A stretch of 64,000 nt of DNA from Amycolatopsis solani (GCF_033441515.1 NZ_JAWQJT010000002.1:1302001-1366000); one strand, 5' to 3'; shown: positions 28,056-36,484, counted from the stretch's first letter. Program-made: numbers and translations. Notes: a model not told the origin generated them from the sequence alone.

Positions 28056-29237
28056 CTATCCGGTGCGGTGCGCGGCCCCCGCGGCGGCACTCGCCCACGG
28101 GACGCCGATTTCGGAGAACAGCGCCAGCCGGTCCGCGGCGACGGCGACCTCTTCGCCGATCCCCCGGACCACCGGGTGCCGGCCCGCCCCTTCGCCGGCC
28201 GTGCGGATCCAGCCCGCCGGGATCCGCGACGGCGACGGCGCGTCCCGGACCGCCTCGACCACCGACGCGAACGCCCGGGTCCACGCCAGCGGCGCGAGCA
28301 GCGGCACCCCCGCCGGGTCCCGGTGGTGCGCGATCAGGTTGCGCAGCAGGTCGGCCGGTTCGCCGAGGGGGACGCGCTCGTCGTCGAGCTCCAGGCGGTG
28401 GCTCTTGTACCAGAACTTCGCGCGCCCCTTCGTGCCGTGCACGACGACGTAGGGCTCGTGGTCCTGCTCCGCGCACAGCGAAGCGGCCACGACGATCTCG
28501 GGGCCGCCGGTGAACCGGATGCGCAGGCACGCCGTGTCGTCGGCTTCGATGTCGCGCGTGCCGTAGAGCTCGAGCGCGATCTCCGCCGGGTCGCGGCCGC
28601 CCGCCCCGCCGACGAGCAGCGCGGTGGCCACCGCGTGGGAGAACGGGTTGGTCAGCGCGCCGTCGACGACGGCCTCGCCGTCGAGCCAGCGGCGGCCCGC
28701 CCACGGGTTGCGGCGGTAGTAGGCGTCGGTGCGGATCCACGCGCCCGCCGCGCCGACCCCCGTCACCTCCCCGAGCCGGCCCGCGGCGATCGCCGCGCGG
28801 AGGACGGGCAGGGCGGGCGAGCCGAAGCTCTGGAACCCGGTCTGGCAGGCCGCGCCGGATTCCGCGGCCAGCAGGCTCAGCGTGGTGAACCCGGCGAGGT
28901 CGAGCACCGGCGGCGTTTCCAGCAGCAGGTCGCCGCCCGCCCGCAGGACCGCGCCGCCGGCCCGGACGTGCGCGTGCGGCGGGGTCGCGACCACGGTGAT
29001 GTCGGGGCGGCACCGGCGGAGCAGGTCGTCGACGCCGTGGTGCGCCGTGGCGCCCTCGGGCAGCAGCGCGACCGCCGCGGCCGACGGCTCCCGGATGTCG
29101 GCCATGCCCGCGAACCGCACCACGCCTTCGTCGTGCAGGATGCGCGCGCGGTGCAGGTAGCTGAACGCGTAGCCCGACGTGCCGACGACGGCCAGCCTCG
29201 GCGGGTCCGCGGCGGTGCGGCTCCGGCTCCCCGACAT
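28056..29237 (-). CDS. Gfo/Idh/MocA-family oxidoreductase (third of three), EKP lysine replaced
   Basis: The 393-residue protein begins RLAVVGTSGYAFSYLHRAR and is a paralogue of the gene at 23034-24176. The motif that is EKP in the other two reads ETP here: Glu107-Thr108, codons GAA ACG at 28914-28919. The lysine at this position normally assists catalysis, so the enzyme may have altered chemistry, be a binding protein, or be inactive. It sits between the ABC operon and the divergent LacI gene, with a LacI-type site upstream at 29404-29415. Confidence 0.88.
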   Translation of the reverse strand: MSGSRSRTAADPPRLAVVGTSGYAFSYLHRARILHDEGVVRFAGMADIREPSAAAVALLPEGATAHHGVDDLLRRCRPDITVVATPPHAHVRAGGAVLRAGGDLLLETPPVLDLAGFTTLSLLAAESGAACQTGFQSFGSPALPVLRAAIAAGRLGEVTGVGAAGAWIRTDAYYRRNPWAGRRWLDGEAVVDGALTNPFSHAVATALLVGGAGGRDPAEIALELYGTRDIEADDTACLRIRFTGGPEIVVAASLCAEQDHEPYVVVHGTKGRAKFWYKSHRLELDDERVPLGEPADLLRNLIAHHRDPAGVPLLAPLAWTRAFASVVEAVRDAPSPSRIPAGWIRTAGEGAGRHPVVRGIGEEVAVAADRLALFSEIGVPWASAAAGAAHRTG

Positions 29238-29403
29238 GGGTCTCCGATCGGCGGGGCCCGCCCGGGCCGCGCGGAAGGTGACGAACTGGGTCAGGTGTTC
29301 GGGAGAAACTTCAGGTCGTCACGGTAAGGCGTTCCCGACAAGGGTGTCAATGTCCGTCGAATCCGTCGAAAAACGGTGCTCCGAATGGCGGTGAGCGATT
29401 CGA

Positions 29404-29415
29404 GATAGCGCTTAC
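29404..29415. promoter_or_regulatory. LacI-type operator in the divergent oxidoreductase/LacI promoter region
   Basis: GATAGCGCTTAC matches GAAAGCGCTTTC at 10 of 12 positions. It lies 84 bp upstream of the LacI GTG and 30 bp upstream of its presumed -35 box, where it could affect both divergent promoters. Confidence 0.5.
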
Positions 29416-29445
29416 TGAAATCGCGTCATGGGTTTGCGAAATTTG

Positions 29446-29474
29446 TTGACAACACTGACGGGCGTTTCCATCAT
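29446..29474 (+). promoter_or_regulatory. Probable promoter of the LacI gene
   Basis: A perfect -35 hexamer TTGACA (29446-29451) is followed after 17 bases by CATCAT (29469-29474), a weak -10. The transcript would start about 15-20 bases before the GTG at 29499. Confidence 0.4.
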
Positions 29475-29498
29475 GGTGCACGAGCTGGAGGAGTTGCC

Positions 29499-30482
29499 GT
29501 GACCGTGACGATTCACGACGTCGCCCGCCTCGCCAACGTGTCGATCTCGACGGTGTCCCGGGCGTTCACGGCACCGGATCTGGTCCGCCGGCAGACCCGC
29601 ACGCGCGTGCTGGCCGCGGCGACCGAACTGGGCTACCACGCCGCGGGCGCGCCGCAGCCGGTGCCCGCCGCGCGCACCGGGCACCTCGGCATCGTGGTTC
29701 CGGACCTGGGAAACCCGTTCTTCACCGGCGTGCTCAACGGCGTCCAGGCCCGCGCGCGCCAGGACGACGTCGCCGTGCTGTTCGCCACCAGCGACGAGGA
29801 TCCGGCGACCGAGCAGAACCTCGTGCGCCGCATGGCGAAGCAGGTCGACGGCGTCGTGCTCTGCAGCCCGAGCATGACCGACGACCAGCTGCGCGCGCTC
29901 GCCGCGCAGACGACCCTGGTGCTGCTCAACCGGGAGGTGGCGGGCATCCCGTCGATCGTGGTGGACGCCGCGGACGGGATGCGGCAGGCGATCCAGCACC
30001 TGGCCGCGCTGGGCCACCGCCGCTGCGCCTACCTCGGCGGGCCGCGGGCGTCGTGGGCGAACCGGGCCCGGCGTCACGGCCTGGCGGAGGCGGCCGAGCG
30101 GCACGGCACCGACGTCGTCGAGTTCGGCCCGTTCCCGCCGGTGTTCGAGGGCGGGCTGCAGGGCGCGGACCTCGCGCTCGCGGCGGACGTGACGGCGATC
30201 GTCGCCTACAACGACCTCGTCGCCTTCGGCGCGCTGGCGCGGCTCAACGCGCGTGGCGTACCGGTGCCGGACGAGATCAGCCTGGTGGGCTTCGACGACC
30301 TCGTCTTCGCGGCCATTTCCGCGCCACCGCTGACGACGATCGCGATGCCGACGGAGGCGGCGGGCCGCGCGGCGGTGACGATCCTGCTCGGCCTGCTCGA
30401 CGGCGAGGCCGGCGAGCACCCGGCGCAGGTGCTCGACACCCACCTCATCGTCCGCGCGACGACGGCTCCCCCGGCGTGTTGA
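29499..30482 (+). CDS. LacI-family regulator of the pectin locus
   Basis: The 327-residue protein has the canonical LacI HTH at its N-terminus (IHDVARLANVSISTVSRAF, residues 5-23), a hinge, and a periplasmic-binding-like sugar domain. GTG 29499 is preceded by GGAGGAG with good spacing. Four GAAAGCGCTTTC-like sites lie in the locus control regions, including upstream of this gene, so it probably represses the lyases, importer and itself until a pectin-derived inducer binds. Its 3' end overlaps the convergent alditol oxidase gene by 38 bp. Confidence 0.93.
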   Translation: MTVTIHDVARLANVSISTVSRAFTAPDLVRRQTRTRVLAAATELGYHAAGAPQPVPAARTGHLGIVVPDLGNPFFTGVLNGVQARARQDDVAVLFATSDEDPATEQNLVRRMAKQVDGVVLCSPSMTDDQLRALAAQTTLVLLNREVAGIPSIVVDAADGMRQAIQHLAALGHRRCAYLGGPRASWANRARRHGLAEAAERHGTDVVEFGPFPPVFEGGLQGADLALAADVTAIVAYNDLVAFGALARLNARGVPVPDEISLVGFDDLVFAAISAPPLTTIAMPTEAAGRAAVTILLGLLDGEAGEHPAQVLDTHLIVRATTAPPAC

Positions 30483-31716
30483 AGACGTGCCGGTCCAGGA
30501 ACGGGTTGCGGAACTTGCCGTCCGGGTCGAGGGTCGCGGCCAGCTCGCGGAAGTCGGCCAGCCGCGGGTACTCGCCGCGGACGTCGTGGACGAGCTTGCC
30601 CCAGTGCGGCCGCGCGCCGAACGGCGCCAAGCGCTCCTCGATGACCGGGAGGATCGCCTCGACCTCGGGCTGGCGCGGCTGCCAGGTGAAGTGCAGCGCG
30701 ACCCGGTCGCCGCCGTGGCACGGGCTCAGCCACAGCTCGTCGCCCGCGATCGCGCGGATTTCCGACACCAGCAGCACCGGCGCCACCAGGCCGGCGAGTT
30801 CGCGGACCGCCGCGATCGCCGCCGTCGCGTGCTCGTACGGCACGAAGTACTCCGTCTGCAGCTCGTCCCCGACGCTCGGGGTGAACGCGAGCGCGAAGTG
30901 CGGCAGCCGCTCGTGCCACGGGCCCGGCACCCCTTGCTGCGGCGTGGTGTTCCCGGCCGTGATCCCCGCGGCGCGCGCCGGGTGCCGCGGGCCGTCCGCC
31001 GGGACCGCGCCGAAGAGCTCGCGCCGCTCCGTGAAGGCGTCGACGCGGCTCTTGACCCACACCAGGTCGATGTCGTCGTCGGCCCAGTTCGTGAACAGGC
31101 TGACGCTGTAGCCGGCGTCCTCGATCTCGTCGAAGTGCCCGTACGCGGCTCCCCACGGCAGGTGGTCGAAGACGTCCTGCCGGACGTCGAACGCGGGCAC
31201 CACGTCGAGCGTCAGCCGCGTGACGACGCCGAGCGCGCCGAGCCCGACGACCACGCCGGGGAACTCGGCGTCGGCGCGGGTGAAGGTCCGCAGGCCGCCG
31301 TCGGCGGTGACCAGCTCCACCGCCGAGACGGCCGCAGCGAGCCCCGGCTGCCGCCGCCCGGAGCCGTGGGTGCCGGTCGCGACGCTGCCGGCCACCGTGA
31401 TGTGCGGGAGCGACGCCAGGTTCGGCAAGGCGAACCCCGCCGCGTGCAGCTGCTCGGCGAAGTCGCCGTAGCGCGCGGACCCGCTGACGGTCACCGTGCC
31501 GTCGCCGATCTCCACGCCGGTGTCGAGGGCGCGGAGGTCCAGCAGCGTCCCGCCCGGGGAGTCCGCGACGTCGTTGAAGCAGTGGCGGCTGCCGAGGGCC
31601 TTGACGCGGCTCGCGCCGGCGACAACGTCCCGCACTTCGGCGACCGTGCGCGGGGTCAGCACGCCGGCCGCCGCGTACGTGTGGTTCCCCGCCCAGTTCG
31701 ACTCGCCCACCCGCAT
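30445..31716 (-). CDS. aldO: Alditol oxidase (covalent FAD, AldO/xylitol oxidase type)
   Basis: The 423-residue VAO-family flavoprotein closely resembles Streptomyces AldO: ESNWAGNHTYAA at the N-terminus, GSRHCFND with His45 at the position of the covalent FAD-linking histidine, and SLPHITVAGSVATGTHGSG as the FAD pyrophosphate loop. It also has PHWGKL near the C-terminus. It oxidises alditols such as xylitol or sorbitol at C1 using O2, releasing H2O2. ATG 31716 has AAGGA upstream. It lies 41 bp after the Lrp-type gene on the same strand and may be co-transcribed with it. Confidence 0.9.
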   Translation of the reverse strand: MRVGESNWAGNHTYAAAGVLTPRTVAEVRDVVAGASRVKALGSRHCFNDVADSPGGTLLDLRALDTGVEIGDGTVTVSGSARYGDFAEQLHAAGFALPNLASLPHITVAGSVATGTHGSGRRQPGLAAAVSAVELVTADGGLRTFTRADAEFPGVVVGLGALGVVTRLTLDVVPAFDVRQDVFDHLPWGAAYGHFDEIEDAGYSVSLFTNWADDDIDLVWVKSRVDAFTERRELFGAVPADGPRHPARAAGITAGNTTPQQGVPGPWHERLPHFALAFTPSVGDELQTEYFVPYEHATAAIAAVRELAGLVAPVLLVSEIRAIAGDELWLSPCHGGDRVALHFTWQPRQPEVEAILPVIEERLAPFGARPHWGKLVHDVRGEYPRLADFRELAATLDPDGKFRNPFLDRHVFNTPGEPSSRGR

Positions 31717-31757
31717 GTTCCTTCCCCGCGCCGGAAATCCCGTTCCCGACCCTACGC

Positions 31758-32786
31758 TCAGCGGGCGGGGATGATCGCCTGGTGGGTGCCGCCGAGGCCG
31801 TGCGGGCTGAGCAGGCGGCCCATCCGCTTCGGCATCCGCAGCGTGATCGCGCGGTCGGCGACGCGCGCGCCCGGTGCCGCGGCCGCCAGCGCCGCCTCGT
31901 AGGCCGGGCAGCCGGCGGGCTCGCGCAGCCACGCCGACACGACCAGGTTGCCCTCCCCCACGACCGCCGCCGAAAGCCGGGTTTCCGGCAGCTGCGCGAT
32001 CGCCGTGCCCGCGCGGTCGAGGTCCGCCGCGGGCACGTCGAGGCGGTAGCCCGCGATCACCGGCCAGCCCGCCGGGACGTGCGCGAGGTCGCAGCGGAAG
32101 TCCAGCTCGTGGTTGCGCAGCATCCGCGCCAGCGCGCGCCGGACCGCCGACTCGCTCATCCGGCAGTCGCGGGCCAGCTCGGCGTAGCTGCGCCGCCCGT
32201 CCTCGCCGAGCGACTCCACCAGCGCGCGCAGGTCCCGGTCGTTCCACTGCTGCGGGACGAGGAGCCGGGCCTGCTCCGCGGTGTCGTCCAGCGCCGCCCG
32301 CTGCTCCGGGGCCAGCGCGTTGACCAGCCACCCGCTGCCCTCCCGGTAGACGCGGGTCGCGACGGCGAACCGCACCTCGAGCACCCCGGGCAGCGCACCG
32401 ATGCGGCCGGTGACCAGGGCGTCCAGCGCGTCGAGGTCACGCGCGGCCAAGGAGAGGAACAGCCCGAAGCGGCTGGTGGTGCGCTCGACGCTGAACACCG
32501 GCGGCCAGCCGCAGAGCTCCTGGGTGAGCGCGGCGAGCGCGTCCGGCCGGCAGGCCACGTCGACGTAGCCGACGGTGGTGGTCGGAGCGGTGACGTACGC
32601 GGTGAGCCAGGCCAGCCCGGCGGCCTGCAACCGATCCCAGCGGCGGGCGGCGGTCGTCGCGTCGGTACCCACGGCGGCGGCGATCCGCGTCCACGGCGCC
32701 CGCGGGTCGCGCTGCAGCGCCTCCACCAGCGCGAGGTCCGAAGCACTCGGCCGCGCCGGCTCCGGCGGGGCCGAAGGAACGGGCAT
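31758..32786 (-). CDS. Double-module Lrp/AsnC-family regulator
   Basis: The 342-residue protein is about twice the normal Lrp length and contains two Lrp units in tandem. The first HTH is TRIAAAVGTDATTAARRWDRL near residues 32-52; the second HTH is YAELARDCRMSESAVRRALA in the second half. Each is followed by a RAM-like ligand domain. Such double Lrp proteins occur in actinomycetes. ATG 32786 starts just before the first HTH. The alditol oxidase gene follows on the same strand and is a candidate target. Confidence 0.85.
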   Translation of the reverse strand: MPVPSAPPEPARPSASDLALVEALQRDPRAPWTRIAAAVGTDATTAARRWDRLQAAGLAWLTAYVTAPTTTVGYVDVACRPDALAALTQELCGWPPVFSVERTTSRFGLFLSLAARDLDALDALVTGRIGALPGVLEVRFAVATRVYREGSGWLVNALAPEQRAALDDTAEQARLLVPQQWNDRDLRALVESLGEDGRRSYAELARDCRMSESAVRRALARMLRNHELDFRCDLAHVPAGWPVIAGYRLDVPAADLDRAGTAIAQLPETRLSAAVVGEGNLVVSAWLREPAGCPAYEAALAAAAPGARVADRAITLRMPKRMGRLLSPHGLGGTHQAIIPAR

Positions 32787-33359
32787 GGCGCATTGTGCCC
32801 TGATCATGATCACCTGCCAAGGGCCGCTGCCGGTCCGGTGGTGGGGGCCGCACCGAGGTCGCGAATGACTCATTCGGGACCGGTGAGGTCCCGAATGAGT
32901 CATTCGCGACTCCACGGCAGCGCGGCCTACGGCACCGGACCGGCAACCCTGCGCCGTCCTACCGCCGCCCCAACCGGGGTGCCGCGACCGCGCCCGCCGC
33001 CAGCAGGAGAACCCCTCCGACCGCGAACGGCAGCACCGGCCGCCAGCGCCGCACGGTCCTACCGCCCCACAGCCGGGGTGCCACGACCGCGCCCGCCGCC
33101 AGCGAGAGGACGCCGCCAAGCACGAACGCCAGCACCGGACCGGCAGCCATCCGCCGCCCTACCGCCGCCGCAACCGAGGTGCCACGGCCGCGCCGGCCGC
33201 CAGCAGCAGGACGCCGCCGAGCACGAACGGCCGCACCCGCCGGCAGCCCTGCGCCGCCCTACCGCCCCCACAGCCGGGGTGCCACGACCGCGCCCGCCGC
33301 CAGCAGGAGGACGCCGCCGAGCACGAACGCCAACACCGGACCGGCAGCCCTGTGCCGCC
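32787..33359. other. Intergenic region between the Lrp-type gene and the membrane-protein gene
   Basis: This 573-base stretch has no independent gene. It holds the presumed Lrp-gene promoter region, a family A palindrome (32858-32910), a short spacer, and four extra copies of the 3' end of the gene at 33360-34127, each described separately. Confidence 0.7.
32858..32910. terminator. Intergenic palindrome, family A copy 2
   Basis: Perfect 24-base arms (32858-32881, 32887-32910) flank a 5-base loop; each arm contains GAATGACTCATTC or its complement GAATGAGTCATTC. It follows the five-copy 3'-end array on the minus strand and precedes the Lrp gene. Confidence 0.75.
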
Positions 33360-33440
33360 CTACCGCCGTCGCAACCGGGGTGCCACGACCGCGCCCGCCG
33401 CCAGCAGCAGGACCCCTCCGACCGCGAACGGCAGCACCGG
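32959..33440 (-). repeat. Five tandem ~100-bp copies of a gene 3' end
   Basis: The last ~80-100 bases of the gene at 33360-34127, encoding the C-terminal membrane helix VLPFAVGGVLLLAAGAVVAP, a basic tail and the TAG stop, are repeated downstream. The stop codon equivalents lie at 33360, 33259, 33159, 33059 and 32959, a period of 100-101 bases. Copies differ at scattered positions. As the period is not a multiple of three, each copy is in a different frame relative to the gene. Copy 1 still encodes LPFAVGGVLLLAAGAVAAP. Confidence 0.85.
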
Positions 33441-34127
33441 AACAGCAGCTGGGTCCGTGGCCGGCACTGCGCGCTCGCGGCCGCCGTAGCCGCCGCCCGC
33501 GCCGTCGCGGTCGTAAGCCGAGCCGGGGAGCTTGTCCGCGTAGCGCCGGTGCAGCGCCGCCCGGTAGTCCGCCAGCGCGAGCTTCGTGCCCGCGGCCAGG
33601 CCGGTGACCGAGCCGTCGAGGACCGTCACTGCGTCGCCGTGCACCGCGTACCAGGCGTTGACCTGCGGCTCGTGCAGCAGGTAGCCACCGGCCGCGGCCT
33701 GGGCGTAGCGCTGCTCGTAGTCGCCGGAAGCGACGTTCACGACGGTCCAGGCCGGGCCCTGCCGCTCGGCCCAGACCGTCGCTTCGGCGCCGTCGCCGGT
33801 CCGGGCCGGCACGGCGACGTAGGCGAGCTCGGCCGGGACGCCGGACTTCCCCGCGACGAACGCCGCCGTCGGCTCGTACACCGCGACCTGGGTGCGCGGG
33901 TCGGCCTTCGCGGTGCTCGCCGCGGCCGCCGCGCGGGCGCCGGGGAACTTCGTCGAGGCCAGCCGGTCCGCCGTGGCCGCGCTCCCGGTCAGCTGCCCGA
34001 TCGCGGCGGTGTCCGCGGCGGTCGGGGTGCCGGCGGGCCCGTCCGCGGCGCTCGCGGCCCCGGTCGTGGCGAGCATCGCGGCGCCGGCCAGCACGGCCGC
34101 GCCCATCGCTTTCCGCAGCACGCTCAT
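33360..34127 (-). CDS. Exported C-terminally anchored membrane protein of unknown function
   Basis: The 255-residue protein has a signal peptide ending TTGAASAAD, an extracellular domain of about 190 residues rich in Ala and short motifs such as WYAVHGDAVTVLDGSVTGLA, a Gly/Tyr-rich linker (GAGGGYGGRER), one C-terminal membrane helix and a terminal RLRRR. No family was recognised. ATG 34127 overlaps the stop of the upstream C70-type protease gene (ATGA), so the two are coupled and may act together, for instance as protease plus anchor, substrate or inhibitor. Its 3' end has been amplified five-fold downstream. Confidence 0.8.
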   Translation of the reverse strand: MSVLRKAMGAAVLAGAAMLATTGAASAADGPAGTPTAADTAAIGQLTGSAATADRLASTKFPGARAAAAASTAKADPRTQVAVYEPTAAFVAGKSGVPAELAYVAVPARTGDGAEATVWAERQGPAWTVVNVASGDYEQRYAQAAAGGYLLHEPQVNAWYAVHGDAVTVLDGSVTGLAAGTKLALADYRAALHRRYADKLPGSAYDRDGAGGGYGGRERAVPATDPAAVPVLPFAVGGVLLLAAGAVVAPRLRRR

Positions 34128-34714
34128 CCCTCGATTCCGTACACGGTGTGGGTCCACTGGAACTGGGTGTTCGAACGGTAGGTGTCGTAGTTCATCGAGT
34201 TGTAGCGGCTGTTGTTCGGCCACGGGTCGCCGTATTCGACGCGGGTGGCGCCACTGGAATTGTCGTAGCCGTAGAGCACGTGCATGTGCCCGCCGCCGGA
34301 GCGCCAGCCGATGCGGGTGCCGATCGGCTGCCCGGCGTCGATCTGGCTCTTGATCGAGGTGAAGGAAAGCGTCTGCCCGTTCGAGTTGTACGTGCCGGCG
34401 CTCGCGAAGCCGAGGTAGCGGAACACCCGCTGCTGGTCGGACAGATAACCCTGGTTGTTGGCGCAGTCGCTGCCGGATTCGTTGTGCGCGATCTGGCAGA
34501 ACCGGGTCTGGGACAGCGAATGGCCCCAGAAGTCGGCGATCGTGTTGCCGCTGGCGTCCCAGCACCACTGGTCCTTCTGCTGGGCCTGCATGGTGATGCC
34601 GAGGTCGGTGCGCGCGGCGGCCGCCGCGGTGGCCGGCGCCTGTACCGCGACCACGGCGGCCGTGGCGGCCGAAAGGACCGCGAGTCCACGTAGGACTCCT
34701 GGAATGGTTTTCAC
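34124..34714 (-). CDS. Secreted papain-like cysteine protease (C70/AvrRpt2-like)
   Basis: The 196-residue protein has a signal peptide and a compact papain-like domain. The catalytic Cys motif is QQKDQWCWDASGNTIADFWG and the catalytic His is in GGGHMHVLYGYD; the expected Asp/Asn follows in YGDPWP. This resembles the peptidase C70 family that includes AvrRpt2, and also secreted actinobacterial proteases. GTG 34714 has GGAGG 11 nt upstream. It is the first gene of a two-gene coupled unit. Target proteins are unknown. Confidence 0.82.
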   Translation of the reverse strand: MKTIPGVLRGLAVLSAATAAVVAVQAPATAAAAARTDLGITMQAQQKDQWCWDASGNTIADFWGHSLSQTRFCQIAHNESGSDCANNQGYLSDQQRVFRYLGFASAGTYNSNGQTLSFTSIKSQIDAGQPIGTRIGWRSGGGHMHVLYGYDNSSGATRVEYGDPWPNNSRYNSMNYDTYRSNTQFQWTHTVYGIEG

Positions 34715-34867
34715 GAAGGTGAACCTCCAGCCGGGGAGAGGCGATGTGGTGGCACGGAATACTCCGCGCCCGCCTGTGCATCCGGTACCTACTAAGGGAG
34801 GAACACGTTGGGAAGGAACGACTTCGGGTGGATCCCGGCATTTCCCGTGCTGCCGGATTCCGGCGGC

Positions 34868-34906
34868 GGCGCACCCCCGCCGGACGGATTCCGGCGGGGG
34901 TGCGCC
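34868..34906. terminator. Terminator hairpin of the DUF6801-like gene
   Basis: Perfect 17-base arms (34868-34884 and 34890-34906) with a 5-base loop lie 5 bp beyond the stop of the minus-strand gene at 34912. Core stem: ACCCCCGCCGGA. Confidence 0.8.
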
Positions 34907-34911
34907 CGGCG

Positions 34912-35508
34912 TCAGCTGACGGTGGTCGTACCCAGGGTGGCGTCCTGGTCCGGCGGGTCGAGCGTCAGGTCGACGTCGAACTCGCCGAGGCTGCTGTCGG
35001 TGACGACGTGGGTGGTCGCCGCCGGGTCGACGCTGCTCGTGGCATCACCGGCCGGGGTGCCGGCCGGGACGGTGAAGTCGACCTGGCCCTGCGCGGTGAA
35101 CTTCAGGGAGCCTTCGCCGGGCACGGGCGTTTCGGGAATGGGCAGCTCGACGGGGATGGCCACCGACTGGCCCGCGATGGCGACGTTCACCTTCGACTTG
35201 ATCGCGCCGGAGACCTTGGTGGCGCCGACGAGCCGCAGGCCGTCACCGGCGGCCTGGCCGGCGTCGACGTCGAGGCTGAACGGCACCGAGATCGGCGTGC
35301 CCGCGGTGGCGGTCGCCGGGATGTCGGCCTTGACGACCACCGAGACCTGCTGGTCACCGATCAGCGGGAACCCGCCCTTGAAGGTGAGCGCTTTCTCGGC
35401 CGCGGCGGCCGTCCCGGCGCCCGCTACGGCGATAGCGCCCGCCAGCACCGCGGCCATTCCCATTCCGAGGAATCGCCGGCCGGTTTTCCGAACGAGGGTT
35501 TCCGTCAT
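34912..35508 (-). CDS. Secreted DUF6801-like protein
   Basis: The 198-residue product has a signal peptide of about 38 residues with a positively charged start and a run ending AGTAAAAEK. The mature part is beta-rich, with repeated short Val/Ala/Pro segments (DIPATATAGTPISVPFSLDV), resembling the single-domain DUF6801 exported proteins of actinomycetes. AAGGA precedes ATG 35508; ATG 35523 is an alternative. No catalytic residues are seen. It is divergent from the CHAP-like gene. Confidence 0.7.
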   Translation of the reverse strand: MTETLVRKTGRRFLGMGMAAVLAGAIAVAGAGTAAAAEKALTFKGGFPLIGDQQVSVVVKADIPATATAGTPISVPFSLDVDAGQAAGDGLRLVGATKVSGAIKSKVNVAIAGQSVAIPVELPIPETPVPGEGSLKFTAQGQVDFTVPAGTPAGDATSSVDPAATTHVVTDSSLGEFDVDLTLDPPDQDATLGTTTVS

Positions 35509-35789
35509 ATCGGATCCTTTCATCGTCGAACGGACATTCGGATACTAGGGGGAAACTACCCAACCGGCCATTTTCGTTTTCTGTTACCGGGGAATTTGTC
35601 ATGCGGGTTTGCGGGCGGCTCACCGGTTTTTGTCACCGGCCCGCGCGCGGGTGACAATTCTTTCCACCGGGACGCTCATTCGCGTCAGCACCCGCGAGAG
35701 CGGCGGTGTAGTGGCGGTGTAGCGGCCGCGCGCAGGGTTCTCCCCGACGCCGGGGCACGCCGTCCCGGTCTACTGAGGGAGACACACCC

Positions 35790-36299
35790 ATGCGAACCAT
35801 CTGCCAGGCGGCCGCGCTGTCGGCCGCCCTGCTGTTCGGCGGGGCCACCGTCGCTTCGGCCGCCACCGCGCCGCCGTCGGAGGTGTACGCGGAGGTCACC
35901 GCGGCCGACATCGCCGACCCGGGCGCCGTCCTCACCGACTCGGCCGCCGACCTCGCCGCGGCGCGGACCGCGAACCAGGCGATCGCGTGGTACTCGAACC
36001 GCAACGGCAGCACGGCCTACCAGGGTTACTGCGAGAAGGCCGCGCGCCTGGCGTGGGACCGCGTGACCCACCACGCGAGCGCGATCGAGCACTGGCGCTC
36101 CTCTGACGGCGCCCGCCACACGACGGGCACCCCGCCCCGCGGCGCGTTCGTGTTCTGGAACATCTCGGCCTACGGCCACGTGGGCATCGCCGACGGCAGC
36201 GGCGGCGTCTGGGCGACGAGCGTCAACGGCGCGATCGGCCACGCCCGCCAGGGGTACTTCGCGAACTACCTGGGCTGGAAGCCGGGCAACAGCAACTGA
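35790..36299 (+). CDS. Secreted CHAP/NlpC-like amidase-type protein
   Basis: The 169-residue protein has a signal peptide (ALLFGGATVASAA) and a small domain with YCEKAARLAWDR (candidate Cys), GAFVFWN and GHVGIADGSGG (candidate His), the pattern of CHAP or NlpC/P60-type peptidoglycan hydrolases. GAGGGAG precedes ATG 35790. The upstream region (35509-35789) has two GGCGGTGTAG direct repeats at 35702 and 35713. A peptidoglycan amidase or endopeptidase function is likely but not proven from sequence. Confidence 0.75.
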   Translation: MRTICQAAALSAALLFGGATVASAATAPPSEVYAEVTAADIADPGAVLTDSAADLAAARTANQAIAWYSNRNGSTAYQGYCEKAARLAWDRVTHHASAIEHWRSSDGARHTTGTPPRGAFVFWNISAYGHVGIADGSGGVWATSVNGAIGHARQGYFANYLGWKPGNSN

Positions 36300-36429
36300 T
36301 CGCCGGCCCCGCCGGGGCTAGGCCCGGCGTCGGCCGGCTCGCCCCGAACACCCGCGCGACCATGCCCGCACCGAGCGCCCATCGCTGCGGGCATGGTCGC
36401 GCATCCGGGCTTCGGCGACGGCATGGAGT

Positions 36430-36484
36430 GCGCCCCAATGTGGCGTTCGGTGCGTCAGACGCACCGAACGCCACATTGGGTGCG
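36430..36484. repeat. Intergenic palindrome, family B copy 2
   Basis: 27-base arms (36430-36456, 36458-36484) with a 1-base loop share the CCAATGTGGCGTTCGG core with 17407-17461; only the outermost bases mismatch. It lies downstream of the CHAP-like gene. A further single right arm starts near 36546 and is interrupted by the insertion sequence. Confidence 0.75.

Noticed and set aside
32959..33440. CRISPR-like repeat array
   Set aside because: Units are about 100 bp with no spacers of constant length; they are copies of a coding 3' end.
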